From: Glaciecola sp965660625
GTDB lineage: Bacteria; Pseudomonadota; Gammaproteobacteria; Enterobacterales; Alteromonadaceae
Direction: 5' to 3'
Assembly (NCBI GenBank): GCA_965660625.1
Contig: CBFIAR010000008.1
Location: forward strand, 82,096-146,095
DNA length: 64,000 nucleotides
Position 1 is the stretch's first letter. Each line of letters begins with the position of its first letter. Below, in pieces: positions 52,269 to 61,046 of the stretch. A model generated the notes under the pieces. The model was given only the letters and a program-made list of their open reading frames with translations. It made no database searches and had not been told where the DNA came from. The translations under genes were made by a program, and so were the position numbers.

Positions 52269-53105
52269 TCAACACTTTAAAAAGCCTCGTGCTTGCAGAA
52301 ATGCTAGCATGTGCTCTCTTTTTTTCTTTTGTACCGCATTAGCAGTCTGTTCAGACCAATTACTGGTTTTTTGATTTTCACCGCGCTCCATATAATAGTT
52401 TTGAATTTGTTCGTCGTAGTTATCAACATCAGATGCAGAGCGAGACGAGTCATAAACATCTTGATGAAGAATTACATCTACGGGGAAACGAGGTTTAACT
52501 TCAGGTTGCGCATCAGGCCAGCCAAGACAGAGCCCAAAAACAGGGTACACTTGATCCGGAAGTTGCAATAGTTCAGAAACTAATTTCGGATCGTTGCGGA
52601 TCCCGCCAATAAAAACCGCTCCAAGTTCTACTGACTCTGCGCCCAATANNNNNNNNNNNNNNNNNNNNNNNNNNNNNNNNNNNNNNNNNNNNNNNNNNNN
52701 NNNNNNNNNNNNNNNNNNNNNNNNNNNNNNNNNNNNNNNNNNNNNNATCAGGTTTTGCGCCATTAATGCAGCATCCACCGTTGCTGCAATAAAGTGCTCA
52801 GTATTGCCTTCTAAAGCGCCAAGATTTTGTTTTTGGCAAGCATACTCAACGCGTCTCAAATCGGCGCAGATAACTAAAAATTCCGCTGCTGATTCTATCC
52901 ATTTTTGCCCCCCTGCCAGAGTCGCTATTTTTTCTCGAGTATTTTTGTTATTCACCTGTACCAATGAATATGACTGGATGAAGCTAGATGATGCGGCGCC
53001 TTGCGCACACTCAATAAGTTTGTGTAATAACTTTACATTAATCGGTTTATCAATATATTGTCTAATCGAACGATGTGATGACTGAGCTTCAAGAATGGGA
53101 TTCAT
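52269..53105 (-). CDS. NfsA-like oxygen-insensitive NADPH nitroreductase/flavin reductase (interrupted by unread bases)
   Basis: About 278 residues, with N at 52649-52746. The N-terminal SSHRSIRQYIDKPI is the nitroreductase FMN-binding start, followed by CAQGAASSSFIQSYSLVQV and IESAAEFLVICADLRRVE. After the gap: LGAVFIGGIRNDPKLVSELLQLPDQVYPVFGLCLGWPDAQPEVKPRFP, the NfsA/Frp C-terminal FMN contact, and a long Lys-rich tail. It reduces nitroaromatics, quinones or flavins with NADPH. A Fur-like sequence lies just upstream. Confidence 0.88.
   Translation of the reverse strand: MNPILEAQSSHRSIRQYIDKPINVKLLHKLIECAQGAASSSFIQSYSLVQVNNKNTREKIATLAGGQKWIESAAEFLVICADLRRVEYACQKQNLGALEGNTEHFIAATVDAALMAQNLXXXXXXXXXXXXXXXXXXXXXXXXXXXXXXXXXXLGAESVELGAVFIGGIRNDPKLVSELLQLPDQVYPVFGLCLGWPDAQPEVKPRFPVDVILHQDVYDSSRSASDVDNYDEQIQNYYMERGENQKTSNWSEQTANAVQKKKREHMLAFLQARGFLKC
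52649..52746. other. run of 98 unread bases (N)
   Basis: A gap inside the nfsA-like gene, hiding about 33 codons of the flavin-binding middle. The frame is consistent on both sides. Confidence 0.99.
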
Positions 53106-53120
53106 ATTAATATTGTAGAC

Positions 53121-53140
53121 CTAGTTATTATCATTATTAC
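53121..53140 (-). promoter_or_regulatory. Fur-box-like sequence upstream of the nfsA-like gene
   Basis: On the minus strand GTAATAATGATAATAACTAG contains ATAATGATAAT, which equals the left and central hexamers of the E. coli Fur consensus; the third hexamer is poor. By eye 14 of 19 positions agree. It is 16-35 bases before the start codon. Confidence 0.4.
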
Positions 53141-53301
53141 GTGAGAGAAGAGTAATCAATCTAATTCACCAATACAACTGCGGAAACTTCACATAGTTTA
53201 CAAAATTAATCTAACTTTTTAACATGCTGCTCAAATTTTCTAGTAACGTAGAGGGAATTAAGTAAACAATAGTGTTCTTACGATTAAAGAGAAGATAGTA
53301 A

Positions 53302-54717
53302 ATGCAAAGAAGTATGTTGAGCGAACATAAAGCTAATTATGTGGTTGTCGGTGCTGGCGCTAGCGGTCTGGCATTTGTGGATACCTTAATTAGTGAATCT
53401 GAATCGACAGTAATCATTATAGATAATCGGCACAAGCCAGGTGGGCACTGGGTTGATGCGTATTCTTTTGTCACCCTACACCAACCCTCCTCTTTTTATG
53501 GTGTAAATTCGAAAGAATTAAGCAAAGGAAAAATTGATACAACAGGCCTCAATAAAGGACTGAATGAGTTGGCTACGGGGGCCGAAGTTCAAGCTTATTT
53601 TGATAATTTAATGCGCGATACTTTGATACCTAGTGGTCGCGTAAAATACTTCCCCATGTGCGACTACTTAGGGGATGGGCGAGTGAAAAACCTTGTCACT
53701 GGCCAAGAATTTAGTGTGCGTTACAGCGATAAATTAGTCGACAGTACCTATTATAAAACGGCGATCCCAGCCACTCACACTCCTCAATTTGAGATAGATT
53801 CCAGTGTAGTCATGGTGCCGCCAAATAATCTTCCGAGCATGCTTAGCAAGAAAGATCATGGCTTTACCCATTTTACCTTATTAGGTGGTGGCAAAACCGC
53901 TATCGATACCTGTTTATGGTTAATGCAAAATCAGGTTAATGCAGATAATATCACCTGGGTTATGCCCCGAGATGCGTGGTTTATTGATAGGAAAAATACA
54001 CAAGCTACACAACAGTTTTTCACGGACACGATGGGAGCGCAAGCGAGTCAGCTTGAAGCAATTGCGGAATCGACATCTATACCTGATATGTTTTTAAGGC
54101 TTGAAAAAGCAGGAGTCTTTTTTCGTCTTGACCCTACGGTTTTACCGACAATGTTTCATGGTGCGACGATTTCAAAAGACGAACTTAAGCTCCTGCAAAA
54201 TATTAAACACATTGTCAGAAAAGGCCGTGTTTTAGATATTTCATCCTCCCAAATGACATGCACCAACGGAACCGAGCCAAGCCGCTCAAATAGTCTTTAC
54301 ATCGACTGCACGGCTAGTGCAATTACTAACTTAGAAATACAGCCAGTATTTCAAAATGATGTTATTAAAATTCAGACCGTGAGGGCCTACCAACCTACTT
54401 TTAGTGCCGCCTTTATTGCACACATTGAGCTCATGAAAAAAGATAACGTTAAAAAGAACCTACTTGCTCAAGTAGTGCCTTTACCAAACTCAATCGATGA
54501 TTGGGTTGAAATGACCTATCGCAGTATGATGAATCAATATTTTTGGTCGAAAGAGCCAGGACTAAAAAACTGGATAAAGCAACAACGCTTAGACGGCTTT
54601 TCAAAGCTCATGAGTCAGGTCAAATTTTATGAATTCGCTAAATTAAAAATATTGAACCGCATGCGCAAGGCGGCTAGACCTGCTGTTGCTCAGCTGAAAG
54701 CTTACCGCAAACAGTAA
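53302..54717 (+). CDS. FAD-dependent oxidoreductase (flavin monooxygenase-like)
   Basis: A 471-residue protein with two dinucleotide-binding sites: YVVVGAGASGLAFVDTLI for FAD near residue 15 and FTLLGGGKTAIDTCLWLMQ near residue 193 for NAD(P). That layout is shared with flavin-containing monooxygenases. KPGGHWVDAYSFVTLHQPSSFYGVNS follows the first site. The FMO fingerprint FxGxxxHxxxY/F is not seen, so the reaction is uncertain. It is monocistronic, divergent from the nfsA-like gene; the ATG at 53314 is an alternative start. Confidence 0.75.
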   Translation: MQRSMLSEHKANYVVVGAGASGLAFVDTLISESESTVIIIDNRHKPGGHWVDAYSFVTLHQPSSFYGVNSKELSKGKIDTTGLNKGLNELATGAEVQAYFDNLMRDTLIPSGRVKYFPMCDYLGDGRVKNLVTGQEFSVRYSDKLVDSTYYKTAIPATHTPQFEIDSSVVMVPPNNLPSMLSKKDHGFTHFTLLGGGKTAIDTCLWLMQNQVNADNITWVMPRDAWFIDRKNTQATQQFFTDTMGAQASQLEAIAESTSIPDMFLRLEKAGVFFRLDPTVLPTMFHGATISKDELKLLQNIKHIVRKGRVLDISSSQMTCTNGTEPSRSNSLYIDCTASAITNLEIQPVFQNDVIKIQTVRAYQPTFSAAFIAHIELMKKDNVKKNLLAQVVPLPNSIDDWVEMTYRSMMNQYFWSKEPGLKNWIKQQRLDGFSKLMSQVKFYEFAKLKILNRMRKAARPAVAQLKAYRKQ

Positions 54718-54848
54718 ATTTTTTCCTGGTCAAGATAACACTTTATGATGATGGGGTAGCCGTTAATGTGAGCCTATCATAACTGAAAAAAGGCCCCAAA
54801 ATATTTGCACTAAGGGCGACGTATATATTACCTAGCCTACCACTTTTG

Positions 54849-56069
54849 CTAACATGAGCTGCCAATGCTGCGTTTAAGTTTCAGCGCAATAGTTTCCAAT
54901 ATATGAATAATAAAGTCTTCATTTTTAGTGTCGAAACTCAGCTCTGCCTCCCCTAATGTTATGTGAGTCTTAATTAAAAAACCCATTTTTGACGCTTTGA
55001 CAATCATCGCGTTACCTAATAACTCTCTTGCTTGCCTCAGAGTCTCGGTGTCCTTCTGTATCTTAACTAGAACTGGCGTACCCTGATGGTGCTCAACCAA
55101 TATTGCATCAATACCCTGATTTCTATGCACCGGATTATAGTCAATTCCAGCTAAGCATTGTAAGGCTTCTAGATTTGCATTTTCATAGGCTCTTCGGCCT
55201 TTTAGCAACAAATGAGATTCGGTTTTGATGGGCTTATCTAGCCTCGACTGCGACAGTTGAATAGCGTCCTCTGACTCATCGATACCAATGTATTTCCTAT
55301 TGGTTAAACTTGCAGCGACACACGTGGTTCCGCTACCGCAAAACGGATCGAGAACAAGATCATTTTCATTCGTGACTAATTCGATAATACGCTCTAACAG
55401 CAGTAAAGGTTTTTGGGTTGGATAGCCCACTCGTTCCCTCGCTTTAGGGTTCAAATAAGGAATATCCCAAACGTCACTTAAGGGCACACCGTGTTTGGCA
55501 TCCGCTTGCTGAATATTACCTTTGGAATCGCGCGCGTAGACAGATTTATTGTGTTTATCTCGAGTACGGCGCTGCAGAATTTGGTCCAGATTGGTTGCTT
55601 CAGAATATGGCATAAAAACCTTATTGAAGCTGAAGTCCTTCGTTTTGCTGTAAAAATAGATATTTTGATGGCTTGGCAACAGCCCTTTTTTTGCATTTGA
55701 CCAACGCTTGTATTGCCAAATAATTTCAGATTGAAAATACTCAGCGCCAAACACATCATCAAGCACGCCTCGCACAATATGATTAGCCATTTTGTCGCAG
55801 TGCACAAAAATGCTGCCGGTATCCTTTAATAGAGCGCGCATTTTTAGAATACGTTGGTGCAGGAACTCAGCATAACTCGACTCTTGTTTCCAAATATCGT
55901 CGAAACTAAATTCTTTTGTTCGTTGACGATTTTTAAGTTTATGTTTTCTCTCAGTAAAAAACGGAGGGTCTAAATAAACCAAATCAACTGATGAATCAGC
56001 TATTTCATTCATTTTTTCTAAGCAGTCACCTAGCAATAATCGATTAGCCGTTGTGGTCGTAGTGCTCAT
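54849..56069 (-). CDS. orphan beta-class DNA methyltransferase (N6-A or N4-C) with degenerate nuclease-like tail
   Basis: Start taken at 56069 (MSTTTTTANRLLLGDCLEKM), 406 residues. Motif IV DPPF (34-37) precedes motif I DPFCGSGTT (241-249), the beta-class order; the target-recognition region lies between (about 120-215). Residues 293-406 form a further domain with GIDYNPVHRNQGIDAILVEH and TPVLVKIQKDTETLRQARELLG. This resembles the Mrr-type PD-(D/E)xK core GID...VLVQxK, but the catalytic (E/Q)xK is changed to KIQ, so nuclease activity is unlikely. No restriction gene is adjacent. Confidence 0.88.
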   Translation of the reverse strand: MSTTTTTANRLLLGDCLEKMNEIADSSVDLVYLDPPFFTERKHKLKNRQRTKEFSFDDIWKQESSYAEFLHQRILKMRALLKDTGSIFVHCDKMANHIVRGVLDDVFGAEYFQSEIIWQYKRWSNAKKGLLPSHQNIYFYSKTKDFSFNKVFMPYSEATNLDQILQRRTRDKHNKSVYARDSKGNIQQADAKHGVPLSDVWDIPYLNPKARERVGYPTQKPLLLLERIIELVTNENDLVLDPFCGSGTTCVAASLTNRKYIGIDESEDAIQLSQSRLDKPIKTESHLLLKGRRAYENANLEALQCLAGIDYNPVHRNQGIDAILVEHHQGTPVLVKIQKDTETLRQARELLGNAMIVKASKMGFLIKTHITLGEAELSFDTKNEDFIIHILETIALKLKRSIGSSC

Positions 56070-56304
56070 TGTAGGTGCGATTCTCCGCAGCGTCGAAACA
56101 TGCAAGGATTTATAACTCAACATGTTACCCACGGGTGTTATGCACAAGCAAGTGTTTTAAAAAGTTGTTTATACAAAATTAACTCACTATGATTATAGTT
56201 CGTCGAAAACAATAGAGAACTGAGATTGATGCCGTCGAGAAAAATACGCGTTAAATCTTTTAAGATAAATAATAACCAGGGCGGCTTTCGTATTGGTAGT
56301 AACG

Positions 56305-56916
56305 ATGAGCAATAAATCAACGGCTGAAACACCAAACAGCCCGCCGCAAGGCGGCAATAAATTCACTGGCTGGCTCGGCAATACCTTACTCCGTGTCACA
56401 GGCTGGAAATTGGAAGGTGAATTACCTCAGCACCCTAAGCTCGTTTTAGCCGTTGCGCCGCACACTTCAAATTGGGATTTCTTTTTAGGTGTTGCCGTGC
56501 TGTTCGCTTTGCGCATCAAAATTCGCTTTTTAGGGAAGCATAGTATCTTCGTTCCTGTCGTCAAACAGTTGCTCGAATTAATTGGTGGAATACCCGTTGA
56601 TCGAAAGTCGGCGCGTGGCGTTGTGGGCGAAGTTGTGCAGCAATTTAATTCTCAAGCTAAGATGATTTTAGCCGTTGCTCCGGAAGGTACTCGCTCACCT
56701 AAATTTCCATGGAAAACCGGTTTTTTAGCAATTGCGCATCAAGCGAATGCGCATGTGGTCTTAGTTGGCTTTGATTTTGCTCGCAAGCGTGTTGTATTCG
56801 GCCCAGTATTCTTGAGTGAAGGTAATTTTGATGAAGAGATGCAAACAGTCTACCGTTTTTATTCTACAATCAGCGCTAAGTATCCCGAGAATGTTGTTTA
56901 TCCAAAAGATATGTGA
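56305..56916 (+). CDS. PlsC-like lysophospholipid acyltransferase family protein
   Basis: Start at 56305 gives 203 residues. The acyltransferase block I is VAPHTSNWDFFLGVA, a variant of HX4D, and block III is VAPEGTRSPKFPWKTGFLAIA, with GGIPVDRKSARGVV between them. This NWD version is frequent in marine gammaproteobacteria and is annotated as 1-acyl-glycerol-3-phosphate acyltransferase-like. It acts at the inner membrane on lysophospholipid or a related acceptor; the acceptor is not proven. Divergent from the methyltransferase. Confidence 0.85.
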   Translation: MSNKSTAETPNSPPQGGNKFTGWLGNTLLRVTGWKLEGELPQHPKLVLAVAPHTSNWDFFLGVAVLFALRIKIRFLGKHSIFVPVVKQLLELIGGIPVDRKSARGVVGEVVQQFNSQAKMILAVAPEGTRSPKFPWKTGFLAIAHQANAHVVLVGFDFARKRVVFGPVFLSEGNFDEEMQTVYRFYSTISAKYPENVVYPKDM

Positions 56917-56963
56917 TGTTTTGGCAAAAAGCATTTTTACTCATGAATGTCGGCTCAGTTTTA

Positions 56964-57854
56964 CTAATCTAAGGTCAGTTCAACACGACTAGAAAAGCGT
57001 CTTGCTTCCTGTGTTACGGGGTCAATAAAATCCAGTTTTTGTGCTAATAATTGCAATGGGTTGCGGAAATCATCTGGCTCACTTGGCTGTAATTCAGGAT
57101 AGTAATTATCGTTTAACAAAGGCCAGCCAAGACTTTGCATATGCAAACGCAATTGATGGGTTTTACCTGTTATGGGGTTCAACTCAAATAAAGATTTTTC
57201 TACTGTAGTCCGCAGGCAGCGAATACGAGAATGACTGTTAGCCTTGCCCTCTGTAATCTGCATCAAAAATCGAGGCTCTGATTTTTCCAAACGATTCTTG
57301 ATTTCCCACTCATGGTTAAGCATTGGTGTTTTGTTTAGGGTACAGGCCACAGCCTGATAGGTTTTGTTCACTAGGTGCGTTTCGAATAAACGATGGTACT
57401 GCTGGCGTGAATCAGGATTTACCGAAAATAATACTAAACCCGCCGTGCCTTTATCAATGCGGTGGACTGCCTGCAAATTGTGATTGTCGGTTTTATGCCG
57501 CAAGCGATTTTGCAGGCACTCTTCAATATACTGACCGCCCGGTGTTACGGGCAGAAAGTGTGGCTTGTAGGCCACTAATATCAACTCATCCTGAAAAATA
57601 ATTTTTTCTTGAAAAGGGATCACCGGCTCACTTTCAACTTCACGATAATAATAAACCCGTTGTTGAGCTGTAAAAGCGGTTTGTGCATTAATCAATGAAC
57701 CGTCATGCCAATGCACATTGCCTTCAGCCATGCGCTGTTGCCAAACATCAATTGTTATAGCGGGGAACTTCAGAACAAGAAATTCCAGCACAGTCCTTAC
57801 ACCAGGATTATACTGAGGTAAGCTGAGCTTAGACGGGGTCTTCGCGATCACCAT
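56964..57854 (-). CDS. RluA-family pseudouridine synthase
   Basis: A 296-residue protein: an N-terminal S4-like segment (RTVLEFLVLKFPAITIDVWQQRMAEGNV), then the RluA core YKPHFLPVTPGGQYIEECL, the catalytic LQAVHRIDKGTAGLVLFS (normally HRLDRxTSG, here with Ile, Lys and Ala) and PITGKTHQLRLHMQSLGWPLLND. It converts uridine to pseudouridine in rRNA or tRNA. The subgroup differs from RluA, RluC and RluD, so the target position is unknown. Confidence 0.92.
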   Translation of the reverse strand: MVIAKTPSKLSLPQYNPGVRTVLEFLVLKFPAITIDVWQQRMAEGNVHWHDGSLINAQTAFTAQQRVYYYREVESEPVIPFQEKIIFQDELILVAYKPHFLPVTPGGQYIEECLQNRLRHKTDNHNLQAVHRIDKGTAGLVLFSVNPDSRQQYHRLFETHLVNKTYQAVACTLNKTPMLNHEWEIKNRLEKSEPRFLMQITEGKANSHSRIRCLRTTVEKSLFELNPITGKTHQLRLHMQSLGWPLLNDNYYPELQPSEPDDFRNPLQLLAQKLDFIDPVTQEARRFSSRVELTLD

Positions 57855-57935
57855 AGTGCACTCGACATTAATTTTTATAGCCTAAATAGCGTCAAAGTAT
57901 ATAACGTTTTGGCTGAGAAGACTGAGATAAATATT

Positions 57936-57980
57936 GTTATGAAGCCGGAATACGGCGATTACCGCCATCGGCTTTATAAC
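57936..57980. repeat. REP-like palindrome
   Basis: GTTATGAAGCCG (57936-57947) pairs with CGGCTTTATAAC (57969-57980) with one mismatch. Inside, GGCG pairs with CGCC, making a stable nearly continuous 45-base hairpin. The minus strand reads GCCGATGGCGGTAATCGCC, closely like the head of an enterobacterial REP/BIME unit. Only one copy was seen in the window. It lies 82 bases before the pseudouridine synthase start. Confidence 0.5.
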
Positions 57981-58131
57981 AGTGATGCCACTTGTTGCAG
58001 ATGGTAGCTGCTAGCCGCAGTGTTTGTGCCTTGCCAGTTTGGTTCGTTGAAGAGTATCCGCTCTTGAAGCATGGGCTATGCACATGTAACCTGATGCGCA
58101 TTGGGTGGCATTGGTCTTGGCAACAACCTAG

Positions 58132-58252
58132 TACGAATGCAGTTATTATATAGAGATGTGTGTCTTTTAGATTATGAACTTGCTAAAGAGTAGTGTTATC
58201 TTGCCTTTGACTAAATAGAATTTCTCTACTAACTAATCCTTCTGCATTCGTA
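58132..58252. repeat. 121-base segment bounded by 11-base inverted repeats
   Basis: TACGAATGCAG (58132-58142) and CTGCATTCGTA (58242-58252) are perfect complements bracketing 99 AT-rich bases without an ORF. Size and layout recall a miniature inverted-repeat element, but no flanking target duplication is visible. It ends 91 bases before the amylase gene, in a 490-base stretch (57855-58343) without genes. Confidence 0.45.
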
Positions 58253-58343
58253 TTCACCCTCACTTATCGTTGTTGAGTGGATGAGATTATGCAAACATCT
58301 AAATTGATTAAGTTATTATGCTACACCGTTAAAAAGGTGAATT

Positions 58344-59732
58344 ATGTTCAGAATTTTCTTCTTACTTATTGTAACTGTGGTCATTGTAAGTTGTTCGAGT
58401 CACACCAGTAAAGAACAGCAAGCACACGCATTGCAGCTTGTCGCGGAGCAATACCACAAGCCCTCACCAGAATGGCTCAAAAGTGCTACCATTTATCAAA
58501 TCAATACTCGCCAATTTACCCCACAAGGCACTTTACAAGCTGCACAAGAACAATTGCCTCGATTGAAAGGTTTGGGGATAGACGTTGTATGGTTAATGCC
58601 CATTCATCCTATCGGAGAGGTGAAAAGAAAGGGCAGTTTGGGTAGCCCTTATGCGGTAAAAGATTACTTCGATGTCAATCCTGAAATAGGTACAAAAGAA
58701 GATCTCAAAGGGTTTATTGAGCAAGCTCATAGTATGGGAATTTATGTCATTCTGGATTGGGTAGCCAATCACACCGCGTGGGACAATGTAATAAAAGAGG
58801 CGAATCCAGATTGGTATATTCGAGATTTTAAAGGCAACAATATCCCGACACTTTGGTTTGATTGGACTGATATTATCGATCTGGATTTCAGCAACCTTGA
58901 GCTGCAAGATTATATGGTTAAAGCCATGAAATATTGGGTCGAGGAATTCGGTGTTGATGGCTATCGATGCGATGCCGCTGGATTGGTGCCAAATGCCTTT
59001 TGGGGACGGGTAAGTTATGAATTGAATCAAATAAAACCCGTATTCATGTTAGCCGAATGGGAAGGACCACAATTTTATGAGCATGGTTTTGATGCCACAT
59101 ACGCTTGGAGCTGGTGGCAGACCATGCACAATATTGCACTGGGTAAAGCCAAGGCAAATGCCTTTAACGCTTACTACGCGTGGAATGACGGCTACTACCC
59201 AGATCGCGCGATGCGACTGATGTATACCTCAAATCATGATGCCAATGCCTGGGAAGCGACTCAGTTTGAGGCCTTTGGTGAAGCATTAAACGCCGCGATC
59301 GCCTTGTCGGTAATCAGTGAGGGTATCCCCATGATTTACAATGGTCAGGAAGCGGGGAACAACAAACGTCTTGAGTTTTTTGAGCGTGACCCGATTCACT
59401 GGCAAACACACCCCATAGGCGATTTGTATCGTTCATTGTTTGCCCTGAAAAAATCCAATTCTGCGTTGTGGAATGGCAAGTGGGGAGCACGAATGATGCC
59501 GATTCACAATGACAACAGTGAAAACATTTTGTCCTTCGTTAGAGTCAATGAACAAGACAAAGTTGTGGCAATTTTTAACCTGTCAGCCCAAATTCAGCAG
59601 GTGAAGTTGCTAGACCATGCACTTTACACTGGCACATATAAAACCTTTTCGACGGGTAATGTGAAATCCCTGAACACCGACACAGAACTCAATTTAGAAC
59701 CTTGGGAATACCTGATATTAGTTCAACCGTGA
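58344..59732 (+). CDS. GH13 alpha-amylase-family lipoprotein
   Basis: A 462-residue secreted enzyme with lipobox VIVSC (Cys17). The (beta/alpha)8 motifs of GH13 are IYQINTRQFTPQGTL, DVVWLMPIHPIGE, VILDWVANHTAWDN (region I), GVDGYRCDAAG with the nucleophile Asp210 (region II), FMLAEWE with the acid Glu238 (region III) and YTSNHDAN with Asp299 (region IV). It should cleave alpha-glucans or rearrange maltodextrins at the cell envelope. It is a single gene, not in a starch-utilisation cluster. Confidence 0.93.
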   Translation: MFRIFFLLIVTVVIVSCSSHTSKEQQAHALQLVAEQYHKPSPEWLKSATIYQINTRQFTPQGTLQAAQEQLPRLKGLGIDVVWLMPIHPIGEVKRKGSLGSPYAVKDYFDVNPEIGTKEDLKGFIEQAHSMGIYVILDWVANHTAWDNVIKEANPDWYIRDFKGNNIPTLWFDWTDIIDLDFSNLELQDYMVKAMKYWVEEFGVDGYRCDAAGLVPNAFWGRVSYELNQIKPVFMLAEWEGPQFYEHGFDATYAWSWWQTMHNIALGKAKANAFNAYYAWNDGYYPDRAMRLMYTSNHDANAWEATQFEAFGEALNAAIALSVISEGIPMIYNGQEAGNNKRLEFFERDPIHWQTHPIGDLYRSLFALKKSNSALWNGKWGARMMPIHNDNSENILSFVRVNEQDKVVAIFNLSAQIQQVKLLDHALYTGTYKTFSTGNVKSLNTDTELNLEPWEYLILVQP

Positions 59733-60066
59733 ACATCCTGTACTGAGCTGTTCGTAGCACCTATTACACTGGTAAAAGCTCATCCGGCGCAAGTAAACAT
59801 ATTGGGACTCATTCGAGTCTCAATTCATATTGATGTAGTAAAAACAGTGCGAGCATCATCTGCACACTGGCTCGCTGTTGAGCAAAAATAAACATTAAAA
59901 CAAGGACTAGATTTTCATCTTTTGTGTCGATCGACTTTACTGACTTTCGAGACGATGGCGTGCAGCAAAGTGATATCTAAATAAGTTCAGCGCTGACTAA
60001 TTCACTGGCCTAATAGGGTGAAATCGGTTCAGTTGCGAGCGAATTCAAATAACCTCTATTGATTTT

Positions 60067-60140
60067 ATGTCAGGTTCGCTTGACATGTTAGCCGTATAGG
60101 TGTAATGTAAACCTTACATTGTGTCATTTTTACCTGACAT
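60067..60140 (+). promoter_or_regulatory. triple-palindrome promoter region of the membrane protein/XRE pair
   Basis: TGTCA-N8-TGACA occurs twice with the same spacing (60068-60085 and 60122-60139), and between them lies AATGTAA-ACC-TTACATT (60104-60120). A possible -35 TTGACA (60080-60085) overlaps the first copy. A -10 candidate TAATGT (60103-60108), 17 bases on, overlaps the middle palindrome. The second copy would be just after the transcription start. This suggests tight autorepression by the downstream XRE protein. The rest of 59733-60066 holds only weak hairpins. Confidence 0.6.
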
Positions 60141-60186
60141 TTGGTCGGCAAGTGGAGTCAAATAAAAAGTGAAACCGGGAGTTAAT

Positions 60187-60594
60187 ATGAGTAATGGCTT
60201 AGAGAGAAATGAAAAGAAATTTGTCGTTAAATTTCTTTTGCATATAGCAATGTTTTTGGGTGTTTTGGGACTTTCTGTGATGCTAAATGAAACTAATGAT
60301 TTATCAATATACAGCAGAGGACTTCTCGCTATGTCACCCGTGATCCCCATTGTGTTTTTATTATGTTTAGTGGTAGTCCAATATCGGTCATTTGATGAAT
60401 ATATACAGAGGGTCATGGGTGAGAGTTTGCTATGGGCAGTTGGAGTAGTTGGCTGCGTTGCCATGGCTTATGGCCTGCTGGCTGAAATGGTCGATGTGCC
60501 GACTCTTAGCACGGCCTTTATGTTACCAGCCATAGCTGTAGTCTTTGGCATTGCACAATACATTAAATTGCAAGGTAATAACTATGAAGAATAG
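60187..60594 (+). CDS. small four-helix membrane protein partnered with an XRE regulator
   Basis: Start at 60187, preceded by GGGAG five bases away; 135 residues. Four hydrophobic segments: FLLHIAMFLGVLGLSVML, LLAMSPVIPIVFLLCLVVV, LLWAVGVVGCVAMAYGLLAE and TAFMLPAIAVVFGIAQYI. A polar loop, QYRSFDEYIQRVMGESL, lies in the middle. Similar small membrane proteins occur upstream of short XRE regulators in many bacteria, without known function. Its stop overlaps the regulator's start by 11 bases. Confidence 0.78.
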   Translation: MSNGLERNEKKFVVKFLLHIAMFLGVLGLSVMLNETNDLSIYSRGLLAMSPVIPIVFLLCLVVVQYRSFDEYIQRVMGESLLWAVGVVGCVAMAYGLLAEMVDVPTLSTAFMLPAIAVVFGIAQYIKLQGNNYEE

Positions 60595-60781
60595 GTTAAG
60601 GGTGCTTCGAGCAGAACAAGAGTGGTCTCAAGCTAGTCTTGCTGAGAAGTTAGATGTATCGCGGCAGGCAGTGAACGCTATCGAAACTGGAAAGCATGAC
60701 CCTTCATTAACCCTTGCCTTTTCCATTGCTGAGATTTTTGGAAAAAGTATTGAAGAAATATTTTTTCCTAATGAGCAGTAA
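60584..60781 (+). CDS. short XRE-family HTH regulator
   Basis: Start at 60584 gives 65 residues, a single HTH_3 domain: MKNRLRVLRAEQEWSQASLAEKLDVSRQAVNAIETGKHDPSLTLAFSIAEIFGKSIEEIFFPNEQ, quoted here in parts by its motifs SQASLAEKL and SRQAVNAIETG. No sensor domain is attached, so its signal may come through the co-encoded membrane protein. The ATG lies inside the end of that gene, so translation is coupled. The clustered palindromes upstream of the pair are the likely operator. Confidence 0.9.
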   Translation: MKNRLRVLRAEQEWSQASLAEKLDVSRQAVNAIETGKHDPSLTLAFSIAEIFGKSIEEIFFPNEQ

Positions 60782-61046
60782 TACCAAGGTTTACTAATGT
60801 ATAAACTTTGTCGTCTTCTTTTAAGACTCATACAAGTCTTCAAGCACACATTGGCAACTTTCAGTAGCTTCTGCCTGTTCAACATTTTTGCCAATACTTA
60901 GTTTAGTGCGCTCAGATACATGGAAAATGTGCCTATCTACTGAGATCGTCAATCTGTCAGAAGGCAATGAAAGTAGACAGGTGTAAGTCAATTATTGAGT
61001 GATTTAAGTAATCACTATTATCAGTCATCAGACCGCAATTAAACCG

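Noticed and set aside
60628..60894. 88-residue minus-strand ORF opposite the XRE gene
   Set aside because: Antisense to a conserved HTH protein, with no ribosome-binding site and no similarity to known families.
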